Positions 1-9,132 are shown, numbered from the stretch's first letter. The stretch is DNA of 64,000 nucleotides from Colwellia sp. (GCA_013215295.1 JABSOZ010000013.1:98217-162216), one strand, 5' to 3'. The notes: a model not told the origin generated them from the sequence alone. Program-made: numbers and translations.

Positions 1-188
1 GAGAGTGCGATATTAATTGATTTACCTTGATAAATATCATGCTGGCGAGAATCTGGTCGAGATTCGAGTAAGTTGATGTTGTAGCCTTTACGACCTAGTA
101 TAACCGCTAAAAGCGCACCAACAGGACCCGCGCCTGCTATGGTTATTTGGGTTTCACTAGCGGGTTTAATTAAAGGGATTTTGTTCAT
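1..188 (-). CDS. kmo: Kynurenine 3-monooxygenase, N-terminal part
   Basis: Only the first 62 or so codons are in the window; the gene runs off the left edge. The translation has a Rossmann FAD-binding stretch (GAGPVGALLAVILGRKG) followed by an acidic residue and ESRPD, then a KSINIALS segment typical of KMO flavoproteins (R/K-S-I-N-L-A-L-S). The family uses NADPH and O2 to hydroxylate L-kynurenine to 3-hydroxykynurenine. The ATG overlaps the kynureninase stop as ATGA, which implies translational coupling at the end of the kyn operon. The identification is firm for the visible part; whether the rest is intact cannot be seen. Confidence 0.88.
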   Translation of the reverse strand, partial: MNKIPLIKPASETQITIAGAGPVGALLAVILGRKGYNINLLESRPDSRQHDIYQGKSINIAL

Positions 189-1495
189 TGTAAACACTCC
201 TTTAAAAGTCGGACAAAGTGGTAAATATCTTGAAACTGATTGTAAAGTGGCACAGGAGCAACGCGAATTACATTGGGTTCACGCCAGTCTGTGGTTACGC
301 CATTCTCTTCTAAGGCGTTAAACATCGCTTTACCGTCGAGCCCTTTTACATTAACCATTAAAGACAGTTGGCAGCCTCGTTCGCTTTCATTACTTGGCGT
401 GATAATGCGAATTTTATCGCCCAATTCACTGTCGATTAACTCAATCATATATTGCGTGAGTTTCAGTGATTTTTTACGAAGCTCGCTAATACCACCGGCC
501 ATTTTTATGGTATCAAGTGAGCCGCGAATCGCGGCTAATGACAATACCGGTGGATTTGATAATTGCCAGCCTTCAGCGGTATCAATGGCTTTAAAGTTAT
601 TTTCCATTTTAAAACGGGTTGATTTATCGTGACCCCACCAACCAGCAAAACGGTTTACCTGCGTTTCACTATTGGTATTCGTGCTATGTTTTTTATGCAC
701 AAAACATCCGGCAACTGAGCCTGCACCACTGTTTAAATATTTGTAACTACACCAACAGGCAAAGTCGACTTGCCAGTTGTGCAACTCCATTTCGATATTG
801 CCAACGGCATGGGCTAAATCGAAACCCACCATTATACCTTTAGCATGTGCTTTTTCGGTGATGGTTTTCATATCAAGCACTTGGCCCGTGTAATACTGAA
901 CTCCCGGTAATAATATCAGTGCTATTTCATCGCCTTGTTGTTCAATAATTTGGTACAAATCATCATAATTTAATAACTCTTCGCCATCTCTTGGTGTCCA
1001 AAGCAACATGTTGTCTTCAACATTTTGGTGATGATGTTTAAGCTGAGATTCCACGGCATAATGATCGGAAGGGAAAGCGTGATCTTCAATGAGTATCTTT
1101 GTCCGTTTGCCACTTGGTTGATAAAAGCTCACCATCATTAAATGCAAATTAGTGGTTAATGAATTCATCGTCACCACTTCTTCATTTTTTCCGCCCACCA
1201 ATAACGCCGATTGCTCTGTTAAAAATTCATGGTAGGGCATCCATGGGAAGTCACCTTCAAAATGACCTTTTACGCCACGTTGCCCCCAAGAGTCGAGCAA
1301 CTCAATTACATATTCACGGGCGAGTTTTGGTTGTAAACCCAGAGAGTTTCCGGTGAAATAGTATTCATCTTCACCATTCGCTTGCTTCGGAATGGCAAAC
1401 TGGTCGCGTATTCTTGCTAACGGATCATCGAGATCGAGTTGTTGAGCGTATGCTAATGTGCTTTTGTTATTATTTGTTTTATTAGTAATAGTCAT
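185..1495 (-). CDS. kynU: Kynureninase
   Basis: A PLP enzyme that cleaves kynurenine or 3-hydroxykynurenine to (3-hydroxy)anthranilate and alanine. The length of 436 residues is normal for the family. The PLP lysine lies in CWCSYKYLNSG (about K252), preceded by the cofactor-contacting GFDLAHA (D226, H229), and the N-terminus has the FTGNSLGLQP substrate-site signature. It sits 3 bp downstream of the formamidase gene and overlaps kmo by 4 bp, so it is in the middle of a tightly packed operon. With KMO downstream and HAO upstream, the physiological substrate is probably 3-hydroxykynurenine. Confidence 0.96.
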   Translation of the reverse strand: MTITNKTNNNKSTLAYAQQLDLDDPLARIRDQFAIPKQANGEDEYYFTGNSLGLQPKLAREYVIELLDSWGQRGVKGHFEGDFPWMPYHEFLTEQSALLVGGKNEEVVTMNSLTTNLHLMMVSFYQPSGKRTKILIEDHAFPSDHYAVESQLKHHHQNVEDNMLLWTPRDGEELLNYDDLYQIIEQQGDEIALILLPGVQYYTGQVLDMKTITEKAHAKGIMVGFDLAHAVGNIEMELHNWQVDFACWCSYKYLNSGAGSVAGCFVHKKHSTNTNSETQVNRFAGWWGHDKSTRFKMENNFKAIDTAEGWQLSNPPVLSLAAIRGSLDTIKMAGGISELRKKSLKLTQYMIELIDSELGDKIRIITPSNESERGCQLSLMVNVKGLDGKAMFNALEENGVTTDWREPNVIRVAPVPLYNQFQDIYHFVRLLKECLQ

Positions 1496-1498
1496 AAG

Positions 1499-2428
1499 TT
1501 ATTTACTCATTTCTTTAGCATTAAATTCTTTTGCTGAAAATAGAACTGGCCGACTTGGCGCAGCGTCATTATGAAAAGCCGGTGTTTGAATATTGATAAA
1601 GTAAAAGTCATCATCGACTTCATCGCCAATAAACGCCATTTCAGTAATCGTCTTGTTGATTAAGCTATTTTCATTTACTTGATGAGACCCTTCATCAACT
1701 TGCCAAAACAGGTGGTGACAAGTCATTAAGCCATCGTCATGTAAACGGTCAATTGAAGGGACATCGACCACTAAGTGTTCTACACCTCGCTCATTTAAAT
1801 ACAAAATGGCTTCACGGCTGAAAAATACCGGTTGATTATCACTGTTGTAAGCCTGTTGACGTTTATTGCTAGTATTTGGCAAAGTGCGGATCACTAAGAC
1901 TTGCAATTGCTCATCATGATAAGAAGCAAGTGTTTGTTTAAGTGCTGAACAACTGATGATTAAATCATCTACATCAAATTCAGGGCTGTAATTCTCACCA
2001 CTTTTTATTGCTAATTTCGGTGTTATTGAAATTACGGCGCAGGGCATCAAAGCGGGTAAGCTAAGTTGCGCTAATGTTAGTGCGCGACTTTTACACTTTC
2101 CAGCTTCTTCTATAATGTTGTCCATGGAATAATCACAAATATGCGCGATAGACTCGGTATGAGTACCATTGCAATGCGGATTAATCGTCAATTCATTTAC
2201 ATTACAACTGCCACCTTGTTTGGTATCACCAATAAAGCCACCTGCTTGCATTGGACAAGATAATGCTGCATTTGCAGAGAAGTGATTAGGTTGTTGGCTG
2301 GGTTGATTAAAGTTTACAGGAATAGCCAATGACCATGACTTTTCCATACTTATTTGATAACTAGCGTTTTGAAGTTCAATGCTTATCTTTATCCCGCTAT
2401 TTTTAACGTTAGTGTTAGTTAAACTCAT
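1499..2428 (-). CDS. Cyclase-family protein, probable kynurenine formamidase
   Basis: A protein of about 309 residues in the metal-dependent cyclase family that includes bacterial kynurenine formamidase KynB. The start at 2428 is preferred over an upstream in-frame codon because it overlaps the ACMSD stop as ATGA, the same coupling seen elsewhere in this operon. The metal motif is divergent: KynB has HxGTHxDxPxH, whereas here it reads HCNGTHTESIAH, so the first His position is occupied by Cys and the Asp by Glu. Position inside the kyn cluster argues for N-formylkynurenine hydrolysis, but the sequence is far from classical KynB (about 210 residues) and is considerably longer. Function is inferred mainly from family and context. 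Confidence 0.75.
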   Translation of the reverse strand: MSLTNTNVKNSGIKISIELQNASYQISMEKSWSLAIPVNFNQPSQQPNHFSANAALSCPMQAGGFIGDTKQGGSCNVNELTINPHCNGTHTESIAHICDYSMDNIIEEAGKCKSRALTLAQLSLPALMPCAVISITPKLAIKSGENYSPEFDVDDLIISCSALKQTLASYHDEQLQVLVIRTLPNTSNKRQQAYNSDNQPVFFSREAILYLNERGVEHLVVDVPSIDRLHDDGLMTCHHLFWQVDEGSHQVNENSLINKTITEMAFIGDEVDDDFYFINIQTPAFHNDAAPSRPVLFSAKEFNAKEMSK

Positions 2429-3432
2429 AAGAATTGCTCTTTTGATAAACCTAACCACTTAAGCGCTGAACCATGCAGTAATTTTTCTTTAATATCATCA
2501 GAAAACTGACTGTTCTCTATCAATTTTCCTGGCTCTAATTCACCCAATGGAAACGGGTAATCAGTGCCAAGGGCAATATTGTCGGCGCCCATTAAATCGA
2601 CTAAATATTTCAGTGCTAATTCGTCATGGACTAATGAATCAAGGTAAATTTGTGGCAGAAAATCTCGCGGGTTAATTGGGCAGTCAACCGCACATAAGTC
2701 AGGGCGAACATTAAAACCATGCTCAATACGGCCGATAGTAGACGGAAACGAACCACCACCATGAGCAAAGGCTATTTTAAGTTTTGGTAAACGTTGTAAT
2801 ACGCCGCCAAAGATCATCGAGCATATGGCTAAGCTTGACTCTGCTGGCATGCCGACAAGCCAGGGTAACCAGTACTTAGGCATTTTTTCTTTAGCCATCA
2901 TGTCCCATGGATGAACGAAAACAGCTGCGCCTAAGTCTTGTGCGGCTTCGAAAATTGGGAATAACTCTGCTTGGTCTAAATTCCATTCATTAATATGAGA
3001 ACCAATTTGAATGCCCGCCAAACCAATTTTCATACAACGTTCAAGCTCTTTTATTGCAAGCTCTGGCGATTGCATAGGGAGAGTGCCTAAACCAATAAAA
3101 CGTTTCGGGTGGTCGTTAACAATACCGGCAATGTGGTCATTCAAATACATAGATAAATCTAGGGTATCTTTAGGTTTTGCCCAGTAATTGAACATGACAG
3201 GCACAGTTGAAAGTACTTGTACGTCTACCTGATGTTTTTGGCAATCATCAAGGCGAACTTTAGGGTCCCAACAATTGTGGTCTATTTCACGAAAAAACTT
3301 CTCATCAACCATCATGCGCGCACAGCCACATTTATGATGATCTAAACTAACAAAACCGCCGTAACCGTATTTTTCACGTAAGTTTGGCCACGTTTTAGGA
3401 AGGATGTGAGTATGGATATCTATTTTCAACAT
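2425..3432 (-). CDS. nbaD: 2-amino-3-carboxymuconate-6-semialdehyde decarboxylase
   Basis: An amidohydrolase-fold Zn decarboxylase that converts ACMS to 2-aminomuconate-6-semialdehyde, diverting flux from quinolinate. All expected metal and catalytic residues are visible: HTH at residues 7-9, H174 in FVHPWD, H224 in AFAHGGGSFP and D291 in LGTDYPFPLGE. These align well with the Pseudomonas fluorescens enzyme (H9, H11, H177, H228, D294). The 335-residue length is normal. It lies 3 bp from the dioxygenase gene upstream and overlaps the formamidase gene by 4 bp. Its presence shows that the pathway here is degradative rather than NAD biosynthetic. Confidence 0.95.
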   Translation of the reverse strand: MLKIDIHTHILPKTWPNLREKYGYGGFVSLDHHKCGCARMMVDEKFFREIDHNCWDPKVRLDDCQKHQVDVQVLSTVPVMFNYWAKPKDTLDLSMYLNDHIAGIVNDHPKRFIGLGTLPMQSPELAIKELERCMKIGLAGIQIGSHINEWNLDQAELFPIFEAAQDLGAAVFVHPWDMMAKEKMPKYWLPWLVGMPAESSLAICSMIFGGVLQRLPKLKIAFAHGGGSFPSTIGRIEHGFNVRPDLCAVDCPINPRDFLPQIYLDSLVHDELALKYLVDLMGADNIALGTDYPFPLGELEPGKLIENSQFSDDIKEKLLHGSALKWLGLSKEQFL

Positions 3433-3435
3433 AAT

Positions 3436-3993
3436 TTAGCCCTTAGTCACTATTGTGCCGCATTGCTGACAAGTGCAGTTGGTAGGTGTGTCGTAAAAAC
3501 GAGTGAATACTTTAGGTAGGTCTGTTTCTATATTGTCGAGACAAAAAGCTTCGGTGTAGAGTTGGCTTTTGCAGTCAGGACAAAACCAATAAAGTGCATC
3601 TTCTTGTTTGTTTGCCCGCTTTTGTTCAACCACTAAACCAACGCTGTTTTCAAAGCGTTGCGGAGAATGCAACATTTTAGGCGGCAATAAGAATATTTCG
3701 CCGGCTTTAATTTTTATATCATGAAAATTCTCAGCATTATGATGGTCATTGTTTTCAACCGTACCATCGATGACTGAAAGTACCATTTCGCCTTCGATTT
3801 GATAAAACAGTTCAGGTGTTTCGTTATAGTGATAGTCAGTTCTATTATTCGGGCCGCCAACGATCATGACAATAAAGTTGTCTTGCTCAAAAATTTGCTT
3901 ATTACAAACGGGAGGTTTAAGTAAATGGCGATGTTCATCAATCCAAGCATGCAAATTAAAAGGCATGGCGATACTATTTTTCAACATTGACAT
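3436..3993 (-). CDS. nbaC: 3-hydroxyanthranilate 3,4-dioxygenase
   Basis: A cupin-fold Fe(II) ring-cleaving dioxygenase that makes ACMS from 3-hydroxyanthranilate. The catalytic iron ligands are visible as H55 and E61 in DYHYNETPE and H109 in KMLHSPQRF, with the substrate Arg in NRTDYH. The C-terminal rubredoxin-like site of bacterial HAO is present: CPDC (138-141) and CQQC (175-178). The length of 185 residues is normal. It sits between the RidA-type deaminase gene and the decarboxylase gene with 2-3 bp gaps, so co-transcription is near certain. Confidence 0.96.
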   Translation of the reverse strand: MSMLKNSIAMPFNLHAWIDEHRHLLKPPVCNKQIFEQDNFIVMIVGGPNNRTDYHYNETPELFYQIEGEMVLSVIDGTVENNDHHNAENFHDIKIKAGEIFLLPPKMLHSPQRFENSVGLVVEQKRANKQEDALYWFCPDCKSQLYTEAFCLDNIETDLPKVFTRFYDTPTNCTCQQCGTIVTKG

Positions 3994-3995
3994 TA

Positions 3996-4478
3996 TTATT
4001 CCCCTGTCGAATTACTGTGAGTCTTTTGCTGTTGATTAAGCGCAGCGATACATTTAAGTTCTATGGCGATAGGCGTCGGTAATTTATTAATTTCAACCGT
4101 GGTTCGACAAGGTTGGTTATCGGCAAAGTATTCTGCGTAAATACGATTGTAGGCGGCAAAGTCGTCATCCATATTGGTTAAAAATACCGTGACATCAACC
4201 AAGTCCATCCAGCTAGCATTTGAAGCTTCTAGAATTAAACGAATATTGGTAAAGACACTATGACATTGCGCTTCAATATCGTAACTTTTTATTTTGCCTT
4301 GCTCGTCAAGTTCAACACCTGGAATGTCTTTGCAGCCCGCTTTTCTTGGGCCAACGCCAGAAAGAAATAATAAGTCGCCTACTTGTCGGGCGTGAGGGTA
4401 TAAACCTACTGGCTTTGGCGCTTGTTCCGCGTTGATGATTTTTGGGTTTGTTGACGCTTGAGATTTAACATCGCTCAT
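3996..4478 (-). CDS. nbaF: RidA/YjgF-family 2-aminomuconate deaminase
   Basis: A RidA-fold protein of 160 residues, longer than housekeeping RidA (about 130) because of an N-terminal extension and an insertion around residues 45-65 ([12 protein letters not shown]). Family members with this insertion are 2-aminomuconate deaminases, which hydrolyse 2-aminomuconate to 4-oxalocrotonate and ammonia. The conserved imine-binding Arg is R125 in CRTTVEI. It is the first gene of the tight minus-strand run that continues through HAO. A 266-bp gap upstream separates it from the dehydrogenase gene and probably holds its promoter, although I found no convincing -35/-10 pair there. Assignment as the deaminase rather than a generic RidA rests on length and context. 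Confidence 0.85.
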   Translation of the reverse strand: MSDVKSQASTNPKIINAEQAPKPVGLYPHARQVGDLLFLSGVGPRKAGCKDIPGVELDEQGKIKSYDIEAQCHSVFTNIRLILEASNASWMDLVDVTVFLTNMDDDFAAYNRIYAEYFADNQPCRTTVEINKLPTPIAIELKCIAALNQQQKTHSNSTGE

Positions 4479-4744
4479 AAGGGATCCGTAATTAACTGTT
4501 CATTTTTATAGTGATAAGTGTAGACAAAAATCCATCAAAGACCTTTGTTCTTTACTTATTTGCAAGGTTTGCACTGTATTTGAATACAACCTAATAGAGC
4601 GGATTTCGACTTATCGAAAACACTCAAAGGTACTCCAAAGGAAGGAGGTTAAATAAGCGTCCATTTGCAGCCTAATGCGCTGGCAAATATTGCTCCTGAA
4701 GATTTGAATTTATGACAAATTTGGTTCATTTTTTTCGGTTAGAC

Positions 4745-6202
4745 CTATGAGTATTTTATACAAACATTTTTGGGTTCAGTAAAAAACCGCATCGCTTCTA
4801 AACCTCCTTCTCGGCCAACACCTGAATGATTCATACCACCAAAAGGGGTACGTAAATCACGTAATAACCAACAGTTGATCCAGACAATACCGGTATTTAT
4901 TTGCTCAGCTAACTGATGCGCTCTATTAATGTTTTGTGTCCATATCGTAGCCGCTAAGCCATACTGGCTTTCGTTTGCAAGGTTTAATGCCTCTTCGTCG
5001 GTATCAAATACTTGTAAAGTGATCACCGGACCAAAAATTTCCTCTTGGTTGCAGCTGGCGTTATTATTTAAGCCTTCAATAATAGTGGGCTGCAAAAAAT
5101 AACCTTGTGCACAACGGCCAGACAATTGCACCTGTTCGCCACCAGCTAAAATCGTGCCGCCTTCTTGTTTAGCTAAATCAATGTAGCCGAGTACTTTTTC
5201 TAAATGGTCTTTGGAAACAATAGCGCCCATTTTAGTTTCATTAATCAACGGGTCTTGCGGAACAAGTGCTTGTGCTTTTTCGACTAATGCCGCTTTAAAT
5301 TTTTCATAGATGCCCCGTTGAATATATAAACGAGAGGCACATAAACAAATTTGCCCTTGATTGGCGAAACTAGCGCGAAAAACTTCTTCAACAGTATTTT
5401 CAAAGTCACAGTCATCAAAAATTAATGCCGGGTTTTTTCCGCCTAATTCTAACGATAGCTTTTTAAATTTTGGTGCAAGCTGTGTCGCAATTGCTGCACC
5501 TGTGGCAGAGCCGCCAGTAAATGAAATCGCTTTAACTTTAGGGTGATTACATATGGCAGAGCCAACACTTGCACCTGTACCATGTAATATATTTAAAACG
5601 CCTTTAGGCAAGCCAACTTTTTGACAAATCACGCCAAGCATTGCTGCCGTTTGCGGCGTTATTTCAGAGGGTTTAGCAATCACACAATTACCTGCTGCCA
5701 GGGCAGGTGCTATTTTCCACGTAAATAAATATAGCGGTAAATTCCAAGGTGAAATACAGCCAACAATACCAACAGGCTGGCGTAAAGTGTAATTGATAGC
5801 CGTATTGGCAATAGCATGAGATTCACTGGCAAATTGTGAACAAGCATGGGCAAAAAATTTAAAATTACTTGCCGCACGTGGAATATCAACCATTCTCGCT
5901 AACGCAACAGGTTTGCCATTGTCAGTGGCCTCAGCAAGTGCCAATGGTTCCAGTTGGTTTTCAATTTCTTGTGCAATAGCCAATAAATAGTCGGCACGTT
6001 GCTCTAAGCCTAAATCACGCCATGCAGGAAGCGCACGTTCAGCTGCGGCTACTGCTTGTTCAACATCAGCACTATTACTGTTAGGGATTTTTCCGTAAAC
6101 CAAGCCAGTAGCAGGTTCATAATTATCCAAATAGTGATTACTGAGTGGCGCTTGATATTTACCATCAATAAAATTATCAATGATGCTACTTGAACGTGTC
6201 AT
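4745..6202 (-). CDS. 2-aminomuconate-6-semialdehyde dehydrogenase (ALDH superfamily)
   Basis: A 485-residue NAD-dependent aldehyde dehydrogenase. The catalytic Cys is C286 in NQGQICLCASR, the general-base Glu is E252 in LELGGKNPALIF, and the oxyanion Asn is in SPWNLP (about N154). The sequence resembles the hydroxymuconic/aminomuconic semialdehyde group (AmnC, NbaE, ALDH8A1). In this cluster the substrate is most likely 2-aminomuconate semialdehyde made by the decarboxylase, and the product goes to the RidA-type deaminase. It lies 36 bp downstream of the SDR gene and 266 bp upstream of the deaminase gene, so the cluster may have two transcription units. Confidence 0.9.
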   Translation of the reverse strand: MTRSSSIIDNFIDGKYQAPLSNHYLDNYEPATGLVYGKIPNSNSADVEQAVAAAERALPAWRDLGLEQRADYLLAIAQEIENQLEPLALAEATDNGKPVALARMVDIPRAASNFKFFAHACSQFASESHAIANTAINYTLRQPVGIVGCISPWNLPLYLFTWKIAPALAAGNCVIAKPSEITPQTAAMLGVICQKVGLPKGVLNILHGTGASVGSAICNHPKVKAISFTGGSATGAAIATQLAPKFKKLSLELGGKNPALIFDDCDFENTVEEVFRASFANQGQICLCASRLYIQRGIYEKFKAALVEKAQALVPQDPLINETKMGAIVSKDHLEKVLGYIDLAKQEGGTILAGGEQVQLSGRCAQGYFLQPTIIEGLNNNASCNQEEIFGPVITLQVFDTDEEALNLANESQYGLAATIWTQNINRAHQLAEQINTGIVWINCWLLRDLRTPFGGMNHSGVGREGGLEAMRFFTEPKNVCIKYS

Positions 6203-6238
6203 GACTACACCTCTTGATGATGTTTGTTAAAGAACATT

Positions 6239-7027
6239 TTATAAACAAGAGGTTCTGCCGCCATCTACCGGTAAGTTAATACCGGTGATATAACCCGCCG
6301 CTGGTGATGCTAAGAAAGCGGCTGCGGCTGCAAACTCTTCTGGTTTGGCAAAGCGGCGCATGGGAATAATCGCTTTCTCATTAATCGTGGCTTGTTCAAT
6401 AGAAATATTCTGCTTCTTTGCTTTACCAGAAATAATTGCGTCTAAACGGGCCGTTGCTGTAGCACCAGGTAATACGTTATTAACGGTAATACCAAACTCG
6501 CCTAATTCATTGGCTAAGGTTTTAGCCCAGCTTGCCACAGCACCACGAATGGTATTAGAAACACCTAGCCCGTTAAGAGGTTGCTTAACTGACGTTGATA
6601 TAACGTTGATGATACGGCCATATTGCTTTTCTTTCATACTTGGAATAAGCGCTTGAACCAAGTGATGATTGGACACTAAATGTAAATTAAAAGCGTTAAT
6701 AAATTCTTCAACGCCAGCTACGTTTGCTGGTCCGGGCGCTGGTCCGCCAGTATTATTGATTAAAATATCATAACCACCCGATGCGTTTACATGCGCATTA
6801 ATCACTTCTTTGACTTGTTCTGTATTGGAGAAGTCAGCGACTAATACTTGATGCTGTTGACCTTGCTCAGTATTGAGTTCAGATTTGACTTGCTCAAGTG
6901 CTGTTTGATTACGGGAAAACAGCGTGACATTTGCACCTAAGTTGGCAAGTTCTATTGCGCAAGCTTTACCAATACCTTGACTTGAACCACAAACCAACGC
7001 ACTTTTACCTTGAAAATTAATATCCAT
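6239..7027 (-). CDS. SDR-family protein lacking the catalytic YxxxK pair
   Basis: A 262-residue short-chain dehydrogenase fold with the N-terminal cofactor motif CGSSQGIG (residues 13-20), the NNTGGP motif (91-96) and the C-terminal dimer segment PVDGG. The catalytic Ser/Thr strand is present (VISTS, 142-146), but where classical SDRs have YxxxK this one reads SNTIR, so Tyr is replaced by S157 and Lys by R161. A divergent SDR subgroup with this pattern exists, so this is probably not a sequencing error. It is the first gene of the kyn cluster and is followed closely by the aminomuconate semialdehyde dehydrogenase gene. A role on a pathway intermediate is inferred from position only; ordinary dehydrogenase chemistry is doubtful. 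Confidence 0.8.
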   Translation of the reverse strand: MDINFQGKSALVCGSSQGIGKACAIELANLGANVTLFSRNQTALEQVKSELNTEQGQQHQVLVADFSNTEQVKEVINAHVNASGGYDILINNTGGPAPGPANVAGVEEFINAFNLHLVSNHHLVQALIPSMKEKQYGRIINVISTSVKQPLNGLGVSNTIRGAVASWAKTLANELGEFGITVNNVLPGATATARLDAIISGKAKKQNISIEQATINEKAIIPMRRFAKPEEFAAAAAFLASPAAGYITGINLPVDGGRTSCL

Positions 7028-7128
7028 GAAGACTCTTTCATATTTTAGTTTTAGTTATTATTTTCACGTTATATTTTGAAACTTATATAAATTAATGGCA
7101 GTGAAAATTTGAGTGAGTATTTTTTATC

Positions 7129-7147
7129 ACATTAAAATATTTAATGT
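7129..7147. promoter_or_regulatory. Inverted repeat in the divergent intergenic region
   Basis: Perfect 8-bp arms ACATTAAA / TTTAATGT separated by ATA lie 102 bp before the SDR start and 121 bp before the divergent hydrolase. The position suits an operator shared by the kyn cluster and the hydrolase. No regulator gene is adjacent, and AT-rich inverted repeats arise easily by chance in this sequence, so confidence is low. Confidence 0.25.
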
Positions 7148-7267
7148 CAGCAAAAGCTTTAACTTTTATTTTTTTACTTTGTAAACTTTTACATGCACTG
7201 TCCTTTTATTTTGACATTTGTCAGATTAAGCTGATAATGCTTTTTTATCTCAAAATTAATAGCTGTA

Positions 7268-8053
7268 ATGACCAAAAATAATTTACCGAATGGTGTTTAT
7301 ATTTCAGGGCAGGGTACACCTGTTGTACTTCTGCACAGTTCGCTAAGTTCGGCAAAACAATGGCTGCTCTTAGTTAAACTACTTGAGCCTAACTTTTTAG
7401 TGATCAATGTCGATATTTTGGGTTACGGAAATGCAGATAAAGTGTCTGATGAGAAAAATTATAATTTTGATGTTGAAATTGAGCGTATTGAAAAGGTTCT
7501 TGATTGTGTTGCGCCAAATAAACCTCTTCATATAGTTGGGCACTCTTGTGGTGGTGCAATTGCATTAAAACTAGCTGTTGAACAGCCAGAACGTTTATTA
7601 AGCCTATCTTTATATGAGCCTGTCGCTTTTCATTTACTTGAACAAGGTAGTGAAGCTAGAACAATGTCAGACGAATTTGCGCTTAAGGTAGATATTGACG
7701 ACAAGTATCTAGCCGCTGAGATATTTACTAATTTTTGGAATAAATCGGGTTTTTTCCGTTCCTTGCCACAAAAAATGCAAGCGTTAATGGCGAGAGATAT
7801 GCCCAAGGTTAGCCTTGATTTTAAAGGACTGACCGCCGAAAACTACTCATTGAACGATCTCGGTCAGATTCAGTGCCGCGCATTAATCATGACGGGGCAG
7901 TATAGTCCTGAATTAAGTCATTTATTATCAAGTGAAATTAGGGCGAATTTGCCTAATGTAGAGCATAAAACGTTTCCCACAGGACACATGGGTCCAGTAA
8001 GTCACAGTGAATTGATTCATTCTGAGATTGTAGAATTCATTCACCAAATTTGA
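7268..8053 (+). CDS. Alpha/beta-fold hydrolase
   Basis: A 261-residue cytoplasmic hydrolase with an alpha/beta fold. The oxyanion-hole region is VVLLHSSLSSAKQW, the nucleophile elbow is GHSCGG (S93) and the catalytic His is probably H240 in FPTGHMGP. The acid is not certain; an Asp near residues 207-220 would be expected, but that region reads ALIMTGQYSPE. It is transcribed divergently from the kyn cluster across a 240-bp intergenic region. This could mean co-regulation with aromatic catabolism, for example as a formamidase or a meta-cleavage product hydrolase, but no substrate can be read from the sequence. Confidence 0.85.
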   Translation: MTKNNLPNGVYISGQGTPVVLLHSSLSSAKQWLLLVKLLEPNFLVINVDILGYGNADKVSDEKNYNFDVEIERIEKVLDCVAPNKPLHIVGHSCGGAIALKLAVEQPERLLSLSLYEPVAFHLLEQGSEARTMSDEFALKVDIDDKYLAAEIFTNFWNKSGFFRSLPQKMQALMARDMPKVSLDFKGLTAENYSLNDLGQIQCRALIMTGQYSPELSHLLSSEIRANLPNVEHKTFPTGHMGPVSHSELIHSEIVEFIHQI

Positions 8054-8116
8054 TGGGAAAATTATATAACAGCAAATATGCTGCTGCATTTGCATAATAC
8101 CGATCGCTCTGAACAT

Positions 8117-8143
8117 AAAAAAGACGCCTAAGCGTCTTTTTTT
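8117..8143. terminator. Bidirectional rho-independent terminator
   Basis: A 7-bp GC-containing stem AAGACGC / GCGTCTT with a CTAA loop is flanked by A-runs on the left and T-runs on the right. It can therefore act for both the plus-strand hydrolase (stop at 8053) and the minus-strand cysK (stop at 8161). Confidence 0.9.
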
Positions 8144-8160
8144 AACACGGAACTTTTACA

Positions 8161-9132
8161 TTACTGTATAAGTTCTTTATCAGAAAATTCATCACTAAAC
8201 AAAGCACTTGATAAATAACGCTCTGCTGAGCTTGCTAAAATAACAACGATGTTTTTGCCTTCGTTCTCAGGCTTTTCAGCTAAACGTTTTGCGGCAACAA
8301 CAGCGGCACCTGAAGAGATACCCGCAAGAATACCTTCTTCTTTCATAAGACGGTGGCACATTGCCATCGCTTCATCGTTAGATACTTTTTCGACAGCATC
8401 AACAAGGCTTAAATCTAAGTTTCCAGGAATAAAGCCGGCACCAATACCTTGGATTTTATGCGGGCCTGGTTTTAATTCTTCACCAGCCATTGTTTGGCTG
8501 ATAACAGGGGAGTCAGTTGGCTCAACCGCAACAGACATAATGTTTTTACCTTTGATATTTTTAATATAACGACTAACTCCGGTAATTGTTCCACCCGTTC
8601 CAACACCTGCTACAAAAATATCAATGTTACCGTCTGTATCTTCCCAAATTTCAGGGCCTGTGGTTTTTTCATGGATCTCAGGATTGGCAGGGTTATCGAA
8701 TTGACCCAATAAAACGTATTTTTCCGGATCTGAATCTTTAATTTCTTGAGCTTTAGCGATTGCGCCATTCATACCTTTAGCGCCATCTGTTAATTCAAGC
8801 TTAGCGCCTAAAGCGGTTAATAATTTTCTTCGTTCTAAGCTCATGGTATTAGGCATGGTTAAGGTTATGCCATAACCTCGAGCAGCTGCAACAAAAGCAA
8901 GTGCTATACCTGTGTTACCACTTGTAGGCTCAACTATTTCTTTACCTGCAGTTAATAGGCCTTTCTTCTCAGCATCCCAGATCATATTTGCGCCGATACG
9001 ACATTTAACACTAGCACTTGGATTTCTTGATTCTATTTTAGCAAAAACATTACCTTTGGTTACACGGTTAAGTCTTACCAGAGGCGTTTTGCCGATAGCG
9101 GTTGAGTTATCTTCAAATATTGTAGTCATCAT
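8161..9132 (-). CDS. cysK: Cysteine synthase A (O-acetylserine sulfhydrylase)
   Basis: A 323-residue fold-type II PLP enzyme that makes cysteine from O-acetylserine and sulfide. The PLP lysine is K43 in SASVKCRIG, the substrate loop is [12 protein letters not shown], and the phosphate-binding loop is [14 protein letters not shown]. The C-terminus has the PLP-ring Ser loop (SSGAAVVAA). These features fit CysK rather than CysM, which usually differs in the loop after the PLP lysine. It is monocistronic, bounded by the bidirectional terminator downstream and a 401-bp AT-rich upstream region. Confidence 0.95.
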   Translation of the reverse strand: MMTTIFEDNSTAIGKTPLVRLNRVTKGNVFAKIESRNPSASVKCRIGANMIWDAEKKGLLTAGKEIVEPTSGNTGIALAFVAAARGYGITLTMPNTMSLERRKLLTALGAKLELTDGAKGMNGAIAKAQEIKDSDPEKYVLLGQFDNPANPEIHEKTTGPEIWEDTDGNIDIFVAGVGTGGTITGVSRYIKNIKGKNIMSVAVEPTDSPVISQTMAGEELKPGPHKIQGIGAGFIPGNLDLSLVDAVEKVSNDEAMAMCHRLMKEEGILAGISSGAAVVAAKRLAEKPENEGKNIVVILASSAERYLSSALFSDEFSDKELIQ

